From: Thauera chlorobenzoica
GTDB lineage: Bacteria > Pseudomonadota > Gammaproteobacteria > Burkholderiales > Rhodocyclaceae
NCBI RefSeq assembly: GCF_001922305.1
Contig: NZ_CP018839.1
Location: forward strand, 682,001-746,000
DNA length: 64,000 bases
Direction of reading: 5' to 3'
The position numbers and the translations under genes are program-made. The notes beneath the pieces were generated by a model. The model had not been told where the DNA came from, searched no databases, and saw only the letters and a list, made by a program, of their open reading frames with translations. Shown in pieces: positions 25,299-34,144 of the stretch; within the stretch, counting starts at the first letter, position 1; each line of letters opens with the position of its first letter.

Positions 25299-26213
25299 TC
25301 AGAAGTAGCCTTCTTTCTTGCGCTGCTCCATCGACGCTTCGGAGGTCTGGTCGTCCATCCGCGTCGCGCCGCGCTCGGTGATCGTGGTGGTCGCGGTTTC
25401 GGCGAGGATCTTGTCCACCGTGTCGGCGTCGGATTCGACCGGCGCGGTGCAGGTGATGTCGCCGACGGTGCGAAAGCGCACCCGGATGTTTTCCACCACG
25501 TCGCCGTCCTTCGCCGGGGTGACCTCGGTCACCGGCTGCAGCAGGCCGTTCTTCCTCACCACCGGGCGCACGTGGGCGAAGTAGATCGACGGCAACTCGA
25601 GCTGCTCGCGCTCGATGTATTGCCAGACGTCGAGTTCGGTCCAGTTGCTGATCGGGAAGGCGCGGATGTTCTCGCCCTTGTGGCTGCGCGCGTTGTACAG
25701 GTTCCACAGCTCGGGGCGCTGGTTCTTCGGGTCCCACTGGCCGAACTCGTCGCGGAAACTCATGATCCGCTCCTTCGCCCGCGCCTTTTCCTCGTCGCGC
25801 CGCGCGCCGCCGATGCAGGCATCGAAGCCGAACTCCTCGATCGCTTCGAGCAGGGTTACCGACTGGTGCTTGTTGCGGCTCTCCAGTGCGTGCTTGAGCA
25901 CCACCGTGCCGCGCGCCATCGAGTCTTCCACCGAGCGCACGATCAGGCGCTCGCCCAGTTCAGACGCGCGCTTGTCGCGGAAGTCGGTCACTTCCCGATA
26001 GTTGTGGCCGGTGTCGATGTGCATCAGCGGGAAAGGGAAGCGCCCCGGGCGGAAGGCCTTCTCGGCCAGGCGCAGCAGGCAGATCGAATCCTTGCCGCCG
26101 GAGAACAGCAGCACCGGGTTGGCGCACTGGCCGGCAACTTCGCGCAGGATGTGGATGGCTTCGGCTTCGAGCCAGTCGAGATGGGTGAGCGTCTGTTTGG
26201 TCAGCGTGGACAT
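25299..26213 (-). CDS. cysD: Sulfate adenylyltransferase subunit 2
   Basis: CysD is the catalytic subunit of ATP sulfurylase and works with CysN in the cytoplasm. The 304-residue sequence has the PP-loop motif LLFSGGKDS (residues 35-43), HIDTGHNYREV, and the family block IGGARRDEEKARAKERIMS. The C-terminal MEQRKKEGYF is also typical. The gene lies between a small ORF and cysN in the same leftward operon. Confidence 0.96.
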   Translation of the reverse strand: MSTLTKQTLTHLDWLEAEAIHILREVAGQCANPVLLFSGGKDSICLLRLAEKAFRPGRFPFPLMHIDTGHNYREVTDFRDKRASELGERLIVRSVEDSMARGTVVLKHALESRNKHQSVTLLEAIEEFGFDACIGGARRDEEKARAKERIMSFRDEFGQWDPKNQRPELWNLYNARSHKGENIRAFPISNWTELDVWQYIEREQLELPSIYFAHVRPVVRKNGLLQPVTEVTPAKDGDVVENIRVRFRTVGDITCTAPVESDADTVDKILAETATTTITERGATRMDDQTSEASMEQRKKEGYF

Positions 26214-26220
26214 GATGTGG

Positions 26221-26373
26221 TTACCGTTGCGGATGCTTGATCGGGTGTGAGCGCAAGGCGCGCAGGGCGGCCCGCAGCCCGGCGTGGAAGGCGGCGAGGC
26301 GCTGCTGCAGGCTGCGCCGGTCGGCGCCGACGACCGCGCCGTGGGGCGTGCGGGCGGGATGCTTGCCGTGCAT
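26221..26373 (-). CDS. Small basic protein between cysH and cysD, hypothetical
   Basis: A 50-codon frame starts two bases after the cysH stop and ends seven bases before the cysD start, filling the gap exactly. The product is MHGKHPARTPHGAVVGADRR followed by an Arg/Leu-rich helix (LQQRLAAFHAGLRAALRALR). I do not recognise a family. The tight spacing and AAGAAGGGCT-like upstream sequence suggest real, coupled translation, but in GC-rich DNA a frame this short can be chance. Confidence 0.4.
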   Translation of the reverse strand: MHGKHPARTPHGAVVGADRRSLQQRLAAFHAGLRAALRALRSHPIKHPQR

Positions 26374-26375
26374 GG

Positions 26376-27146
26376 TCAGCCCTTCTTCACGTGAAGGCCG
26401 CATTCCTTGCTGGCCGGATCTTCCCACCACCAGCGCCCGGCGCGCACGTCCTCGCCGAGGGCGATGGCGCGGGTGCACGGGGCGCAGCCGATGCTGGGGT
26501 AGAACTGGTCGTGGAGTGCATTGTAGGGAAGGTCGTGGATGCGGATATAGGCCCAGACCTCGGTCTCGCTCCAGTCCGACAGCGGGTTGAGCTTGTCGAG
26601 GCCGTTGGCGGCGTCGAATTCGCGCACCGGCAGGCCGCTGCGGGTCACCGATTGCGCTGCGCGCAGGCCGGTGATCCAGGCCTTCTTGCCCGCCAGGGCG
26701 CGGCGCAGCGGTTCCATCTTGCGCACCCCGCAGCACGCCTTGCGCAGCTCGACCGAGTCGTAGAAGGCGTTGATGCCGTGGCTGCGGACGTAGTTCTCGA
26801 CCGCGCCGGCGTCGGGGAAATAGATCTTCAGCTTCGTGCCATAGCGCCGCTCGACTTCGCCGATCAGGGTGTAGGTCTCGGCCGGCAGGCGCCCGGTGTC
26901 GAGCGAGAAGATCTCGATCGGCAGCGCGTTGGCGAGGATCAGGTCGCTCAGCACCATGTCTTCGGCGCCGAAGCTGTTGGCGAAAGTGAGTTCGCCGCCG
27001 GTGCCGAATTCGGCCACCGCCTCACGCAGGAACTGCAGCGCAACGGCGGCCTTGGCGTCGACCGCGGCACGCAGCTCGGCGCTCAGCTGCGGGCGGGTGG
27101 CCGGGTTGGCCGCGGGCGGGCGCAGCGCGGAGACGGCGCCGCTCAC
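26376..27146 (-). CDS. cysH: Adenylyl-sulfate (APS) reductase, assimilatory
   Basis: CysH reduces activated sulfate to sulfite with thioredoxin. The 256-residue product has the PP-loop region and the catalytic Cys in KECGLH at Cys249. It also carries the four cysteines of a [4Fe-4S] cluster, CC at 138-139 and CAPC at 221-224. The cluster cysteines place it in the APS-reducing rather than PAPS-reducing type, consistent with the absence of cysC here. It starts with GTG, overlapping the stop of the DUF934 gene as GTGA, so translation is coupled. Confidence 0.94.
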   Translation of the reverse strand: MSGAVSALRPPAANPATRPQLSAELRAAVDAKAAVALQFLREAVAEFGTGGELTFANSFGAEDMVLSDLILANALPIEIFSLDTGRLPAETYTLIGEVERRYGTKLKIYFPDAGAVENYVRSHGINAFYDSVELRKACCGVRKMEPLRRALAGKKAWITGLRAAQSVTRSGLPVREFDAANGLDKLNPLSDWSETEVWAYIRIHDLPYNALHDQFYPSIGCAPCTRAIALGEDVRAGRWWWEDPASKECGLHVKKG

Positions 27147-27697
27147 CGTTGCACCTGGGGCGGCGTGCTGCGTTCGACGCGGCGGAACAGCGGCAGCGGA
27201 TCCTGTACCGAGCGCTGGTAGGGCTGGCTGAAGTCGCCGATGCTGGCGAGCGCGGCGGCGAGCTGTTCGTCGGTGTAGCGCCCGGGGCGCGGCTGCAGGG
27301 CGTCGAAACCGCAGCGGGTGAGGTAGTTGAACTGGTCGCGCAGCACTTCGCCGATCGCGCGCAGTTCGCCGCGGTAGCCGTAGCGGGTGCGCAGCGCGGT
27401 GGCGGCCGAGTAGCTGCGGCCGTCGGTGAATTTCGGGAACTGGAGGGCGATCACGGTCAGGGTGTCGAGGTCGTCGGCGAGCGCGGCGACGTCCTCGCCG
27501 GCGGCCAGCCAGACCCCCAGCTCGCCGCCTTGCGCGCGCGCCAGCAGCGCGTCGCGGCGCGCCTGCCACACCGCCAGCGGCACCAGCACCGGACCGGCGG
27601 GCACGGCGATGTCGGCTGCGGCTTCGCCTTCGGCGAGAACGACGAGCCGGTGCTCGTCGGTGACGATGCGGCCGTTCTTGATGAGCTTGTCAGACAT
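27143..27697 (-). CDS. DUF934 family protein associated with sulfite reductase
   Basis: This 184-residue cytoplasmic protein of the DUF934 family is consistently encoded between cysI and cysH in beta- and gammaproteobacteria. Visible conserved blocks are FPKFTDGRSYSAATALRTRYGY, LRDQFNYLTRCGFDAL and YQRSVQDPLPLFRR. Its role is unproven; a part in electron delivery to, or assembly of, the sulfite reductase hemoprotein is inferred from context. It overlaps cysI by eight bases upstream and cysH by four downstream. Confidence 0.9.
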   Translation of the reverse strand: MSDKLIKNGRIVTDEHRLVVLAEGEAAADIAVPAGPVLVPLAVWQARRDALLARAQGGELGVWLAAGEDVAALADDLDTLTVIALQFPKFTDGRSYSAATALRTRYGYRGELRAIGEVLRDQFNYLTRCGFDALQPRPGRYTDEQLAAALASIGDFSQPYQRSVQDPLPLFRRVERSTPPQVQR

Positions 27698-29372
27698 GGG
27701 CGGGGTTCCTTTGCGGCTGGCGCTCGGCATAGACGCGGTCCTTGAAGGGGTCGATGCCGAGGCGTTGGACGGTGTCGATGAAGCGCTCGTCTGCATGACG
27801 CAGTTCGAGATAGGTCTGGATCAGCTGCTCGATGACGCCGACCACTTCGTCGTGGGCGAACGACGGGCCGATCACCTTGCCGAGCGCGGTGGCGTTGCCC
27901 TGGGTGCCGCCGATGGTGATCTGGTACCACTCCTGGTTGTTCTTGTCGACGCCGAGGATGCCGATGTGGCCGACGTGGTGGTGGCCGCAGGAGTTCATGC
28001 AGCCGGAGATGTTGATGTCGATCTCGCCGATGTCATGGAGGTAGTCGAGGTCGTTGAAGCGCTGCTGGATCGCCGCCGCGATCGGAATCGAGCGGGCGTT
28101 GGCGAGCGCACAGAAGTCGCCCCCGGGGCAGCAGATGATGTCGGTCAGCAGGCCGATGTTGGGCGTCGCCAGCCCGGCCTCGCGGGCGAGCTGCCACAGC
28201 GCGAACAGGTCGGCCTGGCGGACGTCGGCGAGCGCCACGTTCTGCTCGTGGGTCATGCGCGCTTCGCCGAAGCTGAAGCGGTCGGCGAGATCGGCGATGA
28301 GGTCCATCTGCTCGGCGCTGACGTCGCCCGGAGCGATGCCGGTCTTCTTCAGCGACAGGACCACCGAGGTGTAGCCGGGTTGGCGGTGGGTGCGCACGTT
28401 GCGCTTCACCCAGGCGGCGAAGGCCTTGTTGGCGGCGAGCAGTTCATCGAAGGCGGCGTCCTGGGCGGGCAGGGCCTCATACGGCGGCGGAGCGAAGTGC
28501 GCGGCGACGCGCGCGAGCTCGGCTTCGGTCAGGGTGTTGGGGCCGTCCTTGAGCGGGGCCCATTCGTCCTCGACCAGGCGGCGGAATTCGTCGACGCCGA
28601 GCGCCTTCACCAGGATCTTGATCCGCGCTTTCCAGGCGTTGTCGCGCCGGCCGTAGCGGTTATAGACGCGCAGGATCGCCTCGCAGTAGGTGATCAGCTG
28701 CGGCCACGGCACGAATGCGGCGATTTCCTCGCCGAGGATCGGGGTGCGCCCGAGGCCGCCGCCGACCAGCACCCGGAAGCCCAGTTCGCCGGCGCCGTTC
28801 TTGATCAGGTCGAGGCCGATGTCATAGACGCGGAGGACGACGCGGTCTTCGCGCGCGCTGTTGAAGGCGATCTTGAACTTGCGCGGGAGGTAGGCGAACT
28901 CCGGGTTGTAGGTCGACCACTGGCGCAGGATCTCGGCGAACGGGCGGGGGTCGGCGATCTCGTCGGCGGCGACGCCGGCGAACGGATCGGCGGTGATGTT
29001 GCGGATGTCGTTGCCCGAGGTCTGGTTGGAATGCATCTGCACGCTGGCGAGCTGGGCGTGCATTTCGGGAATGGCTTCGAGCGGCGACCAGTTGAACTGG
29101 ACGTTGGTGCGCGTGGTGAAGTGGGCGTAGCCGCGGTCGTAGGTGCGCGCGAGGTGGGCGAGCATGCGCAACTGGCGGCTGGCGAGGTTGCCGTAGGGCA
29201 CCGAGATGCGGTACATCGGCGCGTGGCGCTGGATGTACAGTCCGTTCTGCAGGCGCAGCGGGCGGAACTCGTCGTCGCTCAGTTCGCCGGCGAAATAGCG
29301 CTGGGTCTGATCGCGGAACTGGGCGACCCGCTCGTCCAGGAGGCGCTGGTCGTATTCGTCGTACTGGTACAT
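27690..29372 (-). CDS. cysI: Sulfite reductase hemoprotein (beta subunit)
   Basis: CysI reduces sulfite to sulfide with six electrons, using siroheme coupled to a [4Fe-4S] cluster. The 560-residue protein carries the four cluster and siroheme ligands in CCPGGDFC (about 414-421) and CMNSC (458-462). It also carries the ferredoxin-type repeats HFTTRTNVQFNW and MTHEQNVALADV. It is the first gene of the leftward operon cysI-DUF934-cysH-ORF-cysD-cysN. No flavoprotein CysJ lies next to it, so electrons probably come from ferredoxin or another donor. Confidence 0.93.
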   Translation of the reverse strand: MYQYDEYDQRLLDERVAQFRDQTQRYFAGELSDDEFRPLRLQNGLYIQRHAPMYRISVPYGNLASRQLRMLAHLARTYDRGYAHFTTRTNVQFNWSPLEAIPEMHAQLASVQMHSNQTSGNDIRNITADPFAGVAADEIADPRPFAEILRQWSTYNPEFAYLPRKFKIAFNSAREDRVVLRVYDIGLDLIKNGAGELGFRVLVGGGLGRTPILGEEIAAFVPWPQLITYCEAILRVYNRYGRRDNAWKARIKILVKALGVDEFRRLVEDEWAPLKDGPNTLTEAELARVAAHFAPPPYEALPAQDAAFDELLAANKAFAAWVKRNVRTHRQPGYTSVVLSLKKTGIAPGDVSAEQMDLIADLADRFSFGEARMTHEQNVALADVRQADLFALWQLAREAGLATPNIGLLTDIICCPGGDFCALANARSIPIAAAIQQRFNDLDYLHDIGEIDINISGCMNSCGHHHVGHIGILGVDKNNQEWYQITIGGTQGNATALGKVIGPSFAHDEVVGVIEQLIQTYLELRHADERFIDTVQRLGIDPFKDRVYAERQPQRNPAHV

Positions 29373-29420
29373 GGTGTCTCTCTCGTCGGGTCCGTAGGGA
29401 ATGGCGGGATTCGTTGCAGT

Positions 29421-30200
29421 TCAGTGGCTGATCAGCTTGGCGCCCACCAGCACCAGCATCGTCGCCAGGATCGGGCGCAGCACGCGGTCCGGGATGCGGG
29501 TCGAAATGTGGGTGCCGAGCCAGATGCCGGGCAGCGAGCCGATCAGCAGGCTGCCCAGCAGCAGCCAGTCGACGCTGCCGAGGAACCAGTGGCCGAGGCC
29601 GGCGACCGCGGTCAGCGGCACGGCGTGGGCGATGTCCGAGCCGACGATGCGCAGCGCGGGCATCGCCGGGTAGAGGAAGAATAGCGCGGTGACGCCGAGG
29701 GCGCCGGCGCCGACCGAGGAAATCGACACCAGCACCCCCAGCACCGCCCCGGTGAACACGGTCAGGCGTGCGGTGCGCGCCGGGTTCGGTGTGCCGCTGA
29801 AGCGTGCCAGGGCGAGGGCCTGGATGTGCTTGCGGAAAATCAGCGCGACCGCGGTCAGGAGCAGGGCGAAGCCGAGTGCGACCTTGATCAGGCTGGCGGC
29901 GCCGTCGATGCCGCCGGGGGCGAAGCGCCCGACCAGCACCAGGGTCAGCACCGCGGCGGGCAGGCTGCCGGTGGCGAGCAGGCGGGTGATCTTCCAGTCC
30001 ACCGTGCCTTTCAGGCCATGGGCGAGGGTGCCGCCGGTCTTGGTGATCGCGGCGTAGAGCAGGTCGGTGCCGACCGCCACCGAGGGGTGGATGCCGAACA
30101 GCAGCACCAGCAGCGGCGTCATCAGCGAGCCGCCGCCGACCCCGGTCAGGCCGACGATGGCGCCGACGGCGAAACCGGTGATGGTGTAAGCGAAGTCCAT
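29421..30200 (-). CDS. TSUP/TauE-SafE family sulfite or sulfur-anion transporter
   Basis: This 259-residue integral membrane protein of the TSUP family has about eight helices. It starts MDFAYTITGFAVGAIVGLTGVGGGSLMTPLL, the conserved GxxxGLxGxGGG motif, and repeats the pattern in the second half (ISSVGAGALGVTALFFLYP). Its position 48 bases upstream of cysI and divergent from cysB suggests transport of sulfate, sulfite or a related anion for assimilation. Direction of transport is not readable from sequence. Confidence 0.88.
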   Translation of the reverse strand: MDFAYTITGFAVGAIVGLTGVGGGSLMTPLLVLLFGIHPSVAVGTDLLYAAITKTGGTLAHGLKGTVDWKITRLLATGSLPAAVLTLVLVGRFAPGGIDGAASLIKVALGFALLLTAVALIFRKHIQALALARFSGTPNPARTARLTVFTGAVLGVLVSISSVGAGALGVTALFFLYPAMPALRIVGSDIAHAVPLTAVAGLGHWFLGSVDWLLLGSLLIGSLPGIWLGTHISTRIPDRVLRPILATMLVLVGAKLISH

Positions 30201-30256
30201 GTGTGCTGTGCTCCTCGATGGTGCAGCGCATCGTAAAGATTTTGCTTAGCCCGGAA

Positions 30257-30283
30257 AATAAGTTTTAAGTTAGACTTTAAGAA
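30257..30283. promoter_or_regulatory. AT-rich divergent control region of cys genes
   Basis: A strikingly AT-rich block, with AATAAGTTTTAAGTTAGAC followed by TTTAAG, lies between the TSUP gene and cysB. CysB sites are AT-rich and degenerate, so this is a natural candidate for cysB autoregulation and activation of the leftward operon. Confidence 0.45.
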
Positions 30284-30306
30284 CCTGTTGTTATATGGGC
30301 CTGGGC

Positions 30307-31248
30307 ATGAACCTGCAGCAGCTGCGCTACATCCACGAAGTCGCCCGCCGTGGGCTCAACGTCTCCGAGGCCGCCGACGCCCTGTTCACCTCGCAGCCGG
30401 GCGTGTCGAAGCAGATCCGCCAGCTCGAGGCCGAGCTCGGGGTCGAGATCTTCGAGCGCCACGGCAAGCGCCTGGTGGCGGTCACCGAGCCGGGGCGCAC
30501 GGTGCTGGTGATCGCCGAGCGCGTGCTGCGCGACCTCGACAACCTGCAGCAGGTCGGCGACGAATTCGCCAACGAGGCGGTGGGCAGCCTGTCGATCGCC
30601 ACCACCCACACCCAGGCACGCTACGTGCTGCCCGGGGTGGTGCGCGATTTCATGCAGCGCTACCCGCAGGTCAAGCTCTCGCTGCACCAGGGCAATCCGC
30701 GCCAGGTGGGCGAGATGGTGCTCGACGGCACCGCCGACCTCGCCATCGCCACCGAGGCGATCGCCGAGTTCGACGAGCTCGTGATGCTGCCCTGCTACCA
30801 GTGGAACCGCTGCGTGGTCGCCACCCCGCGCCACCCCATCCTGCGCGAGACGCCGCTCACCCTGGAGGCGATCGCGCGCTACCCGATCATCACCTACGAC
30901 GACGCATTCACCGGCCGCGGCCTGATCAACAAGGCCTTTCTCGGCCGCGGCCTGAAGCCCAACGTGGTGCTGTCGGCGATCGACTCGGACGTGATCAAGA
31001 AGTACGTCGAGCTCGACCTCGGGATCGGCATCCTCGCGCGCATGGCCTACGACGCCGACGAGGACCGCCGCCTGGGGATGGTCGATGCCTCCCACCTGTT
31101 CGAGTCCAGCACCACCCGCATCGGCCTGCGCCGGCGCGCCTGGCTGCGCACCTACGTGTACGCCTTCATCGAGGGCTTCGCCCCGCACCTGTCGCGGCGC
31201 ATGGTCGAGACCGCGCTCGCCGGCGGCGGCACCGACCCCGGCCTGTGA
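30307..31248 (+). CDS. cysB: CysB-type LysR transcriptional regulator
   Basis: CysB senses N-acetylserine or related signals and activates sulfur assimilation genes. The 313-residue protein opens MNLQQLRYIHEVARRGLNVS, with the helix-turn-helix AADALFTSQPGVSKQIRQLE typical of CysB/Cbl. A type 2 periplasmic-binding effector domain containing LSIATTHTQARYVLP follows. The ATG at 30307 was chosen over one at 30295 because it gives the canonical N-terminus. It is divergent from the TSUP-cys operon, the usual place for its regulator. Confidence 0.93.
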   Translation: MNLQQLRYIHEVARRGLNVSEAADALFTSQPGVSKQIRQLEAELGVEIFERHGKRLVAVTEPGRTVLVIAERVLRDLDNLQQVGDEFANEAVGSLSIATTHTQARYVLPGVVRDFMQRYPQVKLSLHQGNPRQVGEMVLDGTADLAIATEAIAEFDELVMLPCYQWNRCVVATPRHPILRETPLTLEAIARYPIITYDDAFTGRGLINKAFLGRGLKPNVVLSAIDSDVIKKYVELDLGIGILARMAYDADEDRRLGMVDASHLFESSTTRIGLRRRAWLRTYVYAFIEGFAPHLSRRMVETALAGGGTDPGL

Positions 31249-31256
31249 CGCCGGGG

Positions 31257-31283
31257 CGTGCCGCGCTGGCGGCCCGCGGCACG
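31257..31283. terminator. Hairpin between convergent cysB and asparaginase genes
   Basis: CGTGCCGCG, nine bases, CGCGGCACG is a perfect inverted repeat in the 42-base convergent gap. There is no T-run on either side, so termination efficiency is uncertain. Confidence 0.45.
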
Positions 31284-31290
31284 GTGGCGC

Positions 31291-32346
31291 TCAGGCTTGC
31301 TCGAACCAGCGCTGCAGGCGGGCGCCGCGCAGGCCGGCGGCGAGGGCGGCGATCAGGCGCACGCGCGCCTTCAGTGCATCGAGGGGGCCGGCGTGCAGCC
31401 AGTGCGCGGGAAGTGCGTGGCCGCGCGTGACGGTGCCGCCGCCGCAGCGGCTGGCGAGCACCACCGGGATCGTCGGCGGCAGCGCTTCGAGCGCAGTCCG
31501 CCAGGGTTCGGGCAGGCTGGCGTTGCCGGGCAGGGCCAGCACCAGGCCGCCGCCGGGGCGGGAAGGCCCTCGGCGCGGCCGTGCCGTGCCTGCGTCGCTC
31601 GTGCCGATTTCTTCCCCGCCGTCGGGGGCGTGGCGCAGGCTCCGCGCTGCTGTGCCGAGCAGGGCCGGTGTGCTGCCGGCGGCCACGGTCAGGATTTCCA
31701 CCGCCGGCAGCTGCACCAGTCCGGCAGGCAGGCGCAGCGGGGCGGCCGGAGGGCGGGCCAGGGCCTGCAGGGCGATGTCGCTGGCGGTCACGGTGAGCGC
31801 ACCGGGCTGGGCAAAGGCGTCGACGGCGCTGGGGTGGCGCTTGGTGAGCATGGCCGCGGGCAGGATGCGGTCGCCAAGCACAGCGAGCACGCCGGCGCGC
31901 GCGGCCGCCGGGCGGGCGGCGAGCTGCACCGCCTGATAGAGGTTGAGCGGGCCGTCGGCCGACAGCGCGGTGGCCGGGCGCATCGCCGCAGTGAGCACCA
32001 CCGGCTTGCGGCGGGCGACGGTGAGGGCGAGGAAATAGGCGGTCTCCTCCAGCGTGTCGGTGCCGTGGGTGATGACGATGCCGTCCACCGCGGGGTCGTC
32101 GACGAGCGCCTGCACCCGGCGCGACAGCGCCAGCCAGTGCGCGGGCGTCATGTCCTTGCTGTCGAGGGCGAACAGGGCCTCGGCGCTGACGGTGGCGAGT
32201 GCGGCGAGCTGGGGCACGGCAGCGAGCAGGTCGGCGGCGCCGAGCTGCCCGGCGGTATAGCCACGGGTGTCGATGGCCGAGGCGGCGGCGCCGGCGATCG
32301 TGCCGCCGGTGGTGATCAGGGTGATGCGAGGACGGGGGGAGGGCAC
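31291..32346 (-). CDS. L-asparaginase
   Basis: The 351-residue product has the asparaginase/glutaminase signatures ITLITTGGTIAGA at the N-terminus (first catalytic Thr) and GIVITHGTDTLEETAYF (second Thr-Asp pair). No signal peptide is seen, so it is likely cytoplasmic. It starts with GTG preceded by GAGGA, which overlaps the stop codon of the upstream Kef gene. The much longer open frame upstream is a shadow. A Gly/Arg/Pro-rich segment of about 25 residues near 240-270 interrupts the usual C-terminal domain and looks like a disordered insertion. Confidence 0.9.
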   Translation of the reverse strand: MPSPRPRITLITTGGTIAGAAASAIDTRGYTAGQLGAADLLAAVPQLAALATVSAEALFALDSKDMTPAHWLALSRRVQALVDDPAVDGIVITHGTDTLEETAYFLALTVARRKPVVLTAAMRPATALSADGPLNLYQAVQLAARPAAARAGVLAVLGDRILPAAMLTKRHPSAVDAFAQPGALTVTASDIALQALARPPAAPLRLPAGLVQLPAVEILTVAAGSTPALLGTAARSLRHAPDGGEEIGTSDAGTARPRRGPSRPGGGLVLALPGNASLPEPWRTALEALPPTIPVVLASRCGGGTVTRGHALPAHWLHAGPLDALKARVRLIAALAAGLRGARLQRWFEQA

Positions 32347-32357
32347 GGGGAAGGTCC

Positions 32358-34115
32358 TCAGGGGGTGGGTGCGCCGTCGTCGCGCAGGGCGACGATGCGC
32401 CGTTCGCGCTCCTGCTCGAGCAGGCGCAGCGAGGCTTCCGGCGGCACGCCCAGGCTCTCCAGCACCCAGCCGGTGAGCTGGAGGCCGGACTCCAGCGTTT
32501 CCGGCACCACCACCGAAGCGCCGGCTTCGCGCAGGCGCAGCGCGTGGCGCTCGTCGCGGGCGCGGGCGATGATGCGCAGCATCGGCATCAGGCGGCGGAT
32601 GCCGCGCACCGCATGCTCGGCTGCGGCGGTGTGGTCCATGGTCAGCACCACCGCCTGCGCCCGGTCGATGCGCAGCTTGCGCACCAGCTCGGGGCGGCTG
32701 GCGTCGCCGAACACCAGCGGCACGCCGGCCTTGCGCTGCTGGGCGACGAGCTTGGCGTCGTTCTCGATGGCGACGAAGGGCACGCCCTGTTCGGCCAGCA
32801 TCTGCCCCACCATCTGCCCGACGCGGCCGAAGCCGGCGATGATGACGTGACCGTGGAGCGCGCCCAGCTCGGCATCGGGCGCCGCTTCGGGCGGCACCAG
32901 GCGGCGGTCGATGAGGTTCCCCAGGCTCTGGCCGAAGCGGGCGACGAGCGGTGCGCAGAGCATCGACACGCCGACCACGATCAGCATGAACTGGCCGATT
33001 TCGCGCCCGAGCAGGCCGAAGCCCAGCGCCAGGCCGATGACGATGAAGGCGAACTCGCCGCCTTGGCCGAGGAGCAGGCCGCCTTCGGCCGCGCGCCCCC
33101 AGGACAGCCCGAAGCGGCGCAGCAGGACGACCAGGATCAGGCCCTTGAGCGCCAGCAGGCCGAGCACCGAGAGCGGAATCCACAGCGGTTCGGCGAGCAG
33201 CGCGCGCAGGTCGATGCCCATCCCCACCGACATGAAGAACAGGCCCATCAGCAGGCCCTTGAATGGCTCGATGGTGATCTCGACTTCATGGCGGAACTCG
33301 GTCTCGGCGATGATCAGGCCGGCGAGCAGGGCACCGAGCGCCATCGACAGCCCCGCCATCCAGGTCAGCGTGGCCACGCCCAGGGTGGTCAGCAGGGTCA
33401 GCGCGGTGAAGGTGTCGGGCTGGCGGCTGGCGGCGATCTGGTGGAACAGCGGGCGGATCACGCGGCGCCCGATCAGGTATAGCGCGAGCACCGTCAGCAC
33501 GCCCTTGAGCAGCGCGCTGCCGAGCAGGAGCGCGAAGCTGCCTTCGCCGGCGGCGGCGCCGAGGATGCTGATCAGCACCAGCAGCGGCACCACCGCGAGA
33601 TCCTGGAAGAGCAGGATCGCGAACGCCGCCTGGCCCAGCGGCGTCCCCATCTCGCGGCGCTGGATCAAGAGCTGCATCACGATCGCGGTGGACGAGAAGG
33701 CCAGCACCACGCCCAGGATCACCGAGGCCTCGACGGCGTTGCCGAAGGACCAGGCCAGCCCGCCGACCGCCGCCGCCGACAGCGCCACCTGCAGTCCGCC
33801 GAGCCCGAACACCAGGCGGCGCATCGACCACAGGCGCTCGACCGACATCTCGAGGCCGATCATGAACATCAGGAAGATGACCCCCAGTTCGGCGAGGAAC
33901 TCGACGTCTTCGGGGCGGGCGAAGGTGAGCCACGACAGCAGCGGCCAGGCGTCGGCGTGGCTGGCCAGGCCGTAGGGGCCGAGCACGGCGCCGACCGACA
34001 GGAAGCCGAGCACCGGGTTGATGCGCAGCCGCCCGAGGAGCGGAATGAGCACGCCGCTGAGGGCGAGGAAGAGGATGATTTCCTTCAGGAAGGGAAAGCT
34101 GTCGTGGGTGTCCAT
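32358..34115 (-). CDS. Kef-type K+/H+ antiporter (CPA2) with TrkA-N domain
   Basis: This 585-residue protein has about twelve transmembrane helices of the CPA2 Na+/H+ or K+/H+ exchanger fold (PVLGFLSVGAVLGPYGL, LAFSSTAIVMQLL, LLFQDLAVVPLLVLISIL). A cytoplasmic Rossmann TrkA-N domain starts at HVIIAGFGRVGQMV (about residue 415). KefB/KefC proteins release potassium when glutathione adducts bind. No KefF/KefG ancillary gene is adjacent. It sits in a leftward run with the asparaginase gene downstream and the Atm1-type ABC gene upstream. Confidence 0.9.
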   Translation of the reverse strand: MDTHDSFPFLKEIILFLALSGVLIPLLGRLRINPVLGFLSVGAVLGPYGLASHADAWPLLSWLTFARPEDVEFLAELGVIFLMFMIGLEMSVERLWSMRRLVFGLGGLQVALSAAAVGGLAWSFGNAVEASVILGVVLAFSSTAIVMQLLIQRREMGTPLGQAAFAILLFQDLAVVPLLVLISILGAAAGEGSFALLLGSALLKGVLTVLALYLIGRRVIRPLFHQIAASRQPDTFTALTLLTTLGVATLTWMAGLSMALGALLAGLIIAETEFRHEVEITIEPFKGLLMGLFFMSVGMGIDLRALLAEPLWIPLSVLGLLALKGLILVVLLRRFGLSWGRAAEGGLLLGQGGEFAFIVIGLALGFGLLGREIGQFMLIVVGVSMLCAPLVARFGQSLGNLIDRRLVPPEAAPDAELGALHGHVIIAGFGRVGQMVGQMLAEQGVPFVAIENDAKLVAQQRKAGVPLVFGDASRPELVRKLRIDRAQAVVLTMDHTAAAEHAVRGIRRLMPMLRIIARARDERHALRLREAGASVVVPETLESGLQLTGWVLESLGVPPEASLRLLEQERERRIVALRDDGAPTP

Positions 34116-34144
34116 CGAGGCTTCGCTATGGGTGGGCGCGGGGG

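Noticed and set aside
25261..25737. N-terminal extension of cysN into cysD
   Set aside because: The extra residues are an out-of-frame reading of cysD; the GTPase domain starts normally at MSAPEH.
31291..33183. Long N-terminal extension of the asparaginase
   Set aside because: The extension overlaps the Kef antiporter gene out of frame; the GTG at 32346 with a GAGGA site starts exactly before the conserved TTGGTIAG region.
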